Shown here: piece after piece, positions 22,156 to 23,524 of the stretch | How positions within the stretch are numbered: the stretch's first letter is position 1 | Layout: every line of letters begins with the position of its first letter | From: Chrysochromulina parva | Lineage: Eukaryota > Haptophyta > Prymnesiales > Chrysochromulinaceae | Length of the DNA: 23,524 bases | Direction: 5' to 3' | NCBI GenBank assembly: GCA_002887195.1 | Contig: PJAB01000580.1 | Span: 1 to 23,524 of the forward strand | Notes under the pieces: model-generated | Told to the model about the DNA's origin: nothing | Databases searched by the model: none | Seen by the model: the letters and a program-made list of their open reading frames with translations, nothing else | Program-made: the position numbers and the translations under genes

Positions 22156-22732
22156 CGCGTGCTGCGCGCGGCCACAAGCTCGGCACAGGCGGACAGGTTG
22201 CGAGGCCACACAAGAAGCCACACACCCGAATCCGCGACCTTTCCAATTTGAGCTTCCTTCTCGGCTATCGTACTGGTAGTACAAGATTATTTCGGGGGGA
22301 GGCGCCGTCGCGCGCAAGTACGAGTTGCGCATTCGAGAAGTGGTTTCATCCAAGCAAATCCACACCAACAGCGTGAGAGACTAGTAGGACTTCCGAAACG
22401 CCCGACGCAGATCTTGCATCTTCAGACGACCGACTCTTCCTTGACGATGTGAGCGATGCATCTCGTCTCTCTCCTTTTCAAACTCCCCCAGCGTGTGCAA
22501 AGCGCGGGGGGGACAGCAGCAGGGATGGCGGGGCAGCGGCGGGGCAGCGGCGGGGCAGCGGCAGGGCAGCGGCAGGGCAGCGGAGGGGCTGCCCTGCCAT
22601 CCCTCTCCGGGGAATTCGGTCGCGAGCCCCATGGGCAAGAGGGATGGGTTGGGGGAGCGCGGTCTCGTTCACGAGGCCGCCGAGCCGACGGGCGCCGGGG
22701 AGTGGCGCCACCCTATCGGCTACGGCTCCCCC
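22156..22732. other. Intergenic region: EF-hand gene 2 promoter and importin 3' flank
   Basis: 577 bp. The left part (22156-22380) is the probable 5' flank of EF-hand gene 2 and contains a small inverted repeat GTACT-n3-AGTAC near 22270. The right part carries the 11-bp minisatellite and its flanking inverted repeats. No gene is supported. Confidence 0.55.
22529..22583. repeat. 11-bp minisatellite, five copies
   Basis: Five tandem copies of CGGGGCAGCGG (first three) or CAGGGCAGCGG (last two). The array is bracketed by an 18-bp inverted repeat (22521-22538 against 22587-22604, 16 of 18 matching). Confidence 0.9.
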
Positions 22733-23320
22733 TCAGCCGAACTGGAAGCCACCCCCCCCGGGGCCTGGGGGCGGCGCCTGCGGCGTCTGGAAGAGGAAGC
22801 CGGACTGCGTCATCTCGGGCGCGATCGTCCCGTCGTCCTCGTCGAGGCCGTAGTAGGTCTCGAGGATGTGCATCGCCTTCTTGTACACGTCCTCGTTGGA
22901 GTGGTTTTGCAGCGCCTCGAGCTTGTCGATCCCTTCCGCCTCGTCCACGAATTGCGTGTACGGGTTGGTGCCGCCGGTGGTTGGCGCCTCGTGCTCGCCA
23001 GCCTTGAGCACATTCTCGATGCCCTCGAGGGCAACGGTCACGAGGCGCGGGTCGTTGCATGTGAGGAGGTCGCACAGCGGCTTGATGCATCCCTGCTGCA
23101 CCAGGTACCTGATCTGCTCAGGCGAGCCGCCGCTCGTCGCGTTGGAAATGGACCAGGCCGCCTCCTTCTTGATATCAAACTCAGCGGTGGCGAGGAGGTG
23201 CACGAGCGGCGGGATGATGTTCGCCTCGATGACCGCTTGGATCTGCTCGCGCGTCCCAGCCGTGATGTTCGAAATCGTCCAGCACGCCTCCTTGCGAATG
23301 CCCTTCTTGGGCGAGTTGAG
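22733..23320 (-). CDS. Importin alpha, C-terminal exon (partial, 195 aa)
   Basis: Adaptor that binds nuclear localisation signals and importin beta. Only the last exon is in the window. It encodes the final armadillo repeats: [14 protein letters not shown], a second repeat with [24 protein letters not shown], and [14 protein letters not shown], then the terminal [31 protein letters not shown] repeat with [10 protein letters not shown]. The Trp and Asn of the ARM ligand ladder are visible (ACWTISN, AAWSISN). The Gly/Pro-rich tail ends GGGGFQFG. The exon starts at 23320 after acceptor CGGCGCAG, phase 0, exactly where family similarity begins ([14 protein letters not shown]). Upstream exons lie outside the window. 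Confidence 0.95.
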   Translation of the reverse strand, partial: LNSPKKGIRKEACWTISNITAGTREQIQAVIEANIIPPLVHLLATAEFDIKKEAAWSISNATSGGSPEQIRYLVQQGCIKPLCDLLTCNDPRLVTVALEGIENVLKAGEHEAPTTGGTNPYTQFVDEAEGIDKLEALQNHSNEDVYKKAMHILETYYGLDEDDGTIAPEMTQSGFLFQTPQAPPPGPGGGGFQFG

Positions 23321-23524
23321 CTGCGCCGAGGACAAGGGATTGACAAGGGAGTGAGGGAGGAGGGGGAGTAAGGACAAGGGATTGATGGAGGGGGGGAGTA
23401 AGTCCCGGAATCGCAAGGATCGGGGGGGGGGGGACGCCGGTGGGGGGCGGTTTGGGCCGAGCACGCAGGGGCATGTTGGCGCGCCGCACGCGCGGGAAAG
23501 GGGGGGGGGGGGGGGGGGAAAAAA
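23321..23524 (-). other. Importin alpha intron, incomplete, with C/G runs
   Basis: At least 204 nt of intron up to the window edge; none of the frames resembles importin. It contains two copies of a 42-bp unit (GACAAGGGATTGA at 23331 and 23373), a run of 12 G near 23422 and a run of about 20 G followed by six A at the end. Confidence 0.65.
23331..23402. repeat. 42-bp imperfect tandem duplication
   Basis: GACAAGGGATTGA recurs after 42 bp, and each copy is followed by a G-rich stretch ending GGGGAGTAAG. Purine-rich on the + strand, hence pyrimidine-rich in the importin transcript, next to its splice acceptor. Confidence 0.8.

Overview
This window is nuclear DNA from a GC-rich, gene-dense, intron-poor alga. 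The gene set is eukaryotic: eIF4E, UFC1, a kinesin-like protein, importin alpha and an ER-type J-protein. One predicted protein starts with a signal peptide whose cleavage site reads ASA|F, the bipartite leader of complex red-lineage plastids. Two proteins carry an EF-hand module of the kind common in haptophytes and other chromalveolate algae. A haptophyte is the best guess; species and even class are inference. Most genes are single open frames. Only three introns can be supported: a 38-nt one, a 167-nt one with a GC donor, and one running off the right edge. The nearest in-frame ATG was always preferred over GTG or TTG frame starts, and starts remain the least certain part of each model.

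Layout, left to right: eIF4E (+); a small four-helix membrane protein (-); an alanine/arginine-rich coiled-coil protein with a GGGGE repeat (+); EF-hand protein 1 (-); an intergenic block holding a SINE-like insertion flanked by a 16-bp direct repeat; a plastid-targeted membrane protein (-); a DusA-like tRNA-dihydrouridine synthase with a C-terminal CCCH zinc finger (+); UFC1, the UFM1-conjugating enzyme (-); an Obg-family GTPase (+); a second coiled-coil protein with a tiny intron (+); a strongly diverged kinesin-like protein (-); a METTL13-type methyltransferase (+); a DNAJC16-like ER protein (-); EF-hand protein 2 with an SH3-like domain (-); and the last exon of importin alpha (-), which runs into an unfinished contig end.

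The genes do not form an operon or one pathway. Several concern translation and protein handling (eIF4E, Dus, Obg, METTL13-like, UFC1, DNAJC16-like), but these are dispersed housekeeping functions. Four gene pairs are head to head with about 160-225 bp between start codons, so compact bidirectional promoters look usual here. The strongest leads are the kinesin-like protein, which keeps its P-loop but has lost switch I and the switch II aspartate and has gained two CxxC pairs next to them; the Dus-CCCH fusion; the SINE-like insertion; and the shared Trp/EF-hand module of the two calcium-binding paralogues. I did not find a clear multi-gene novel system.
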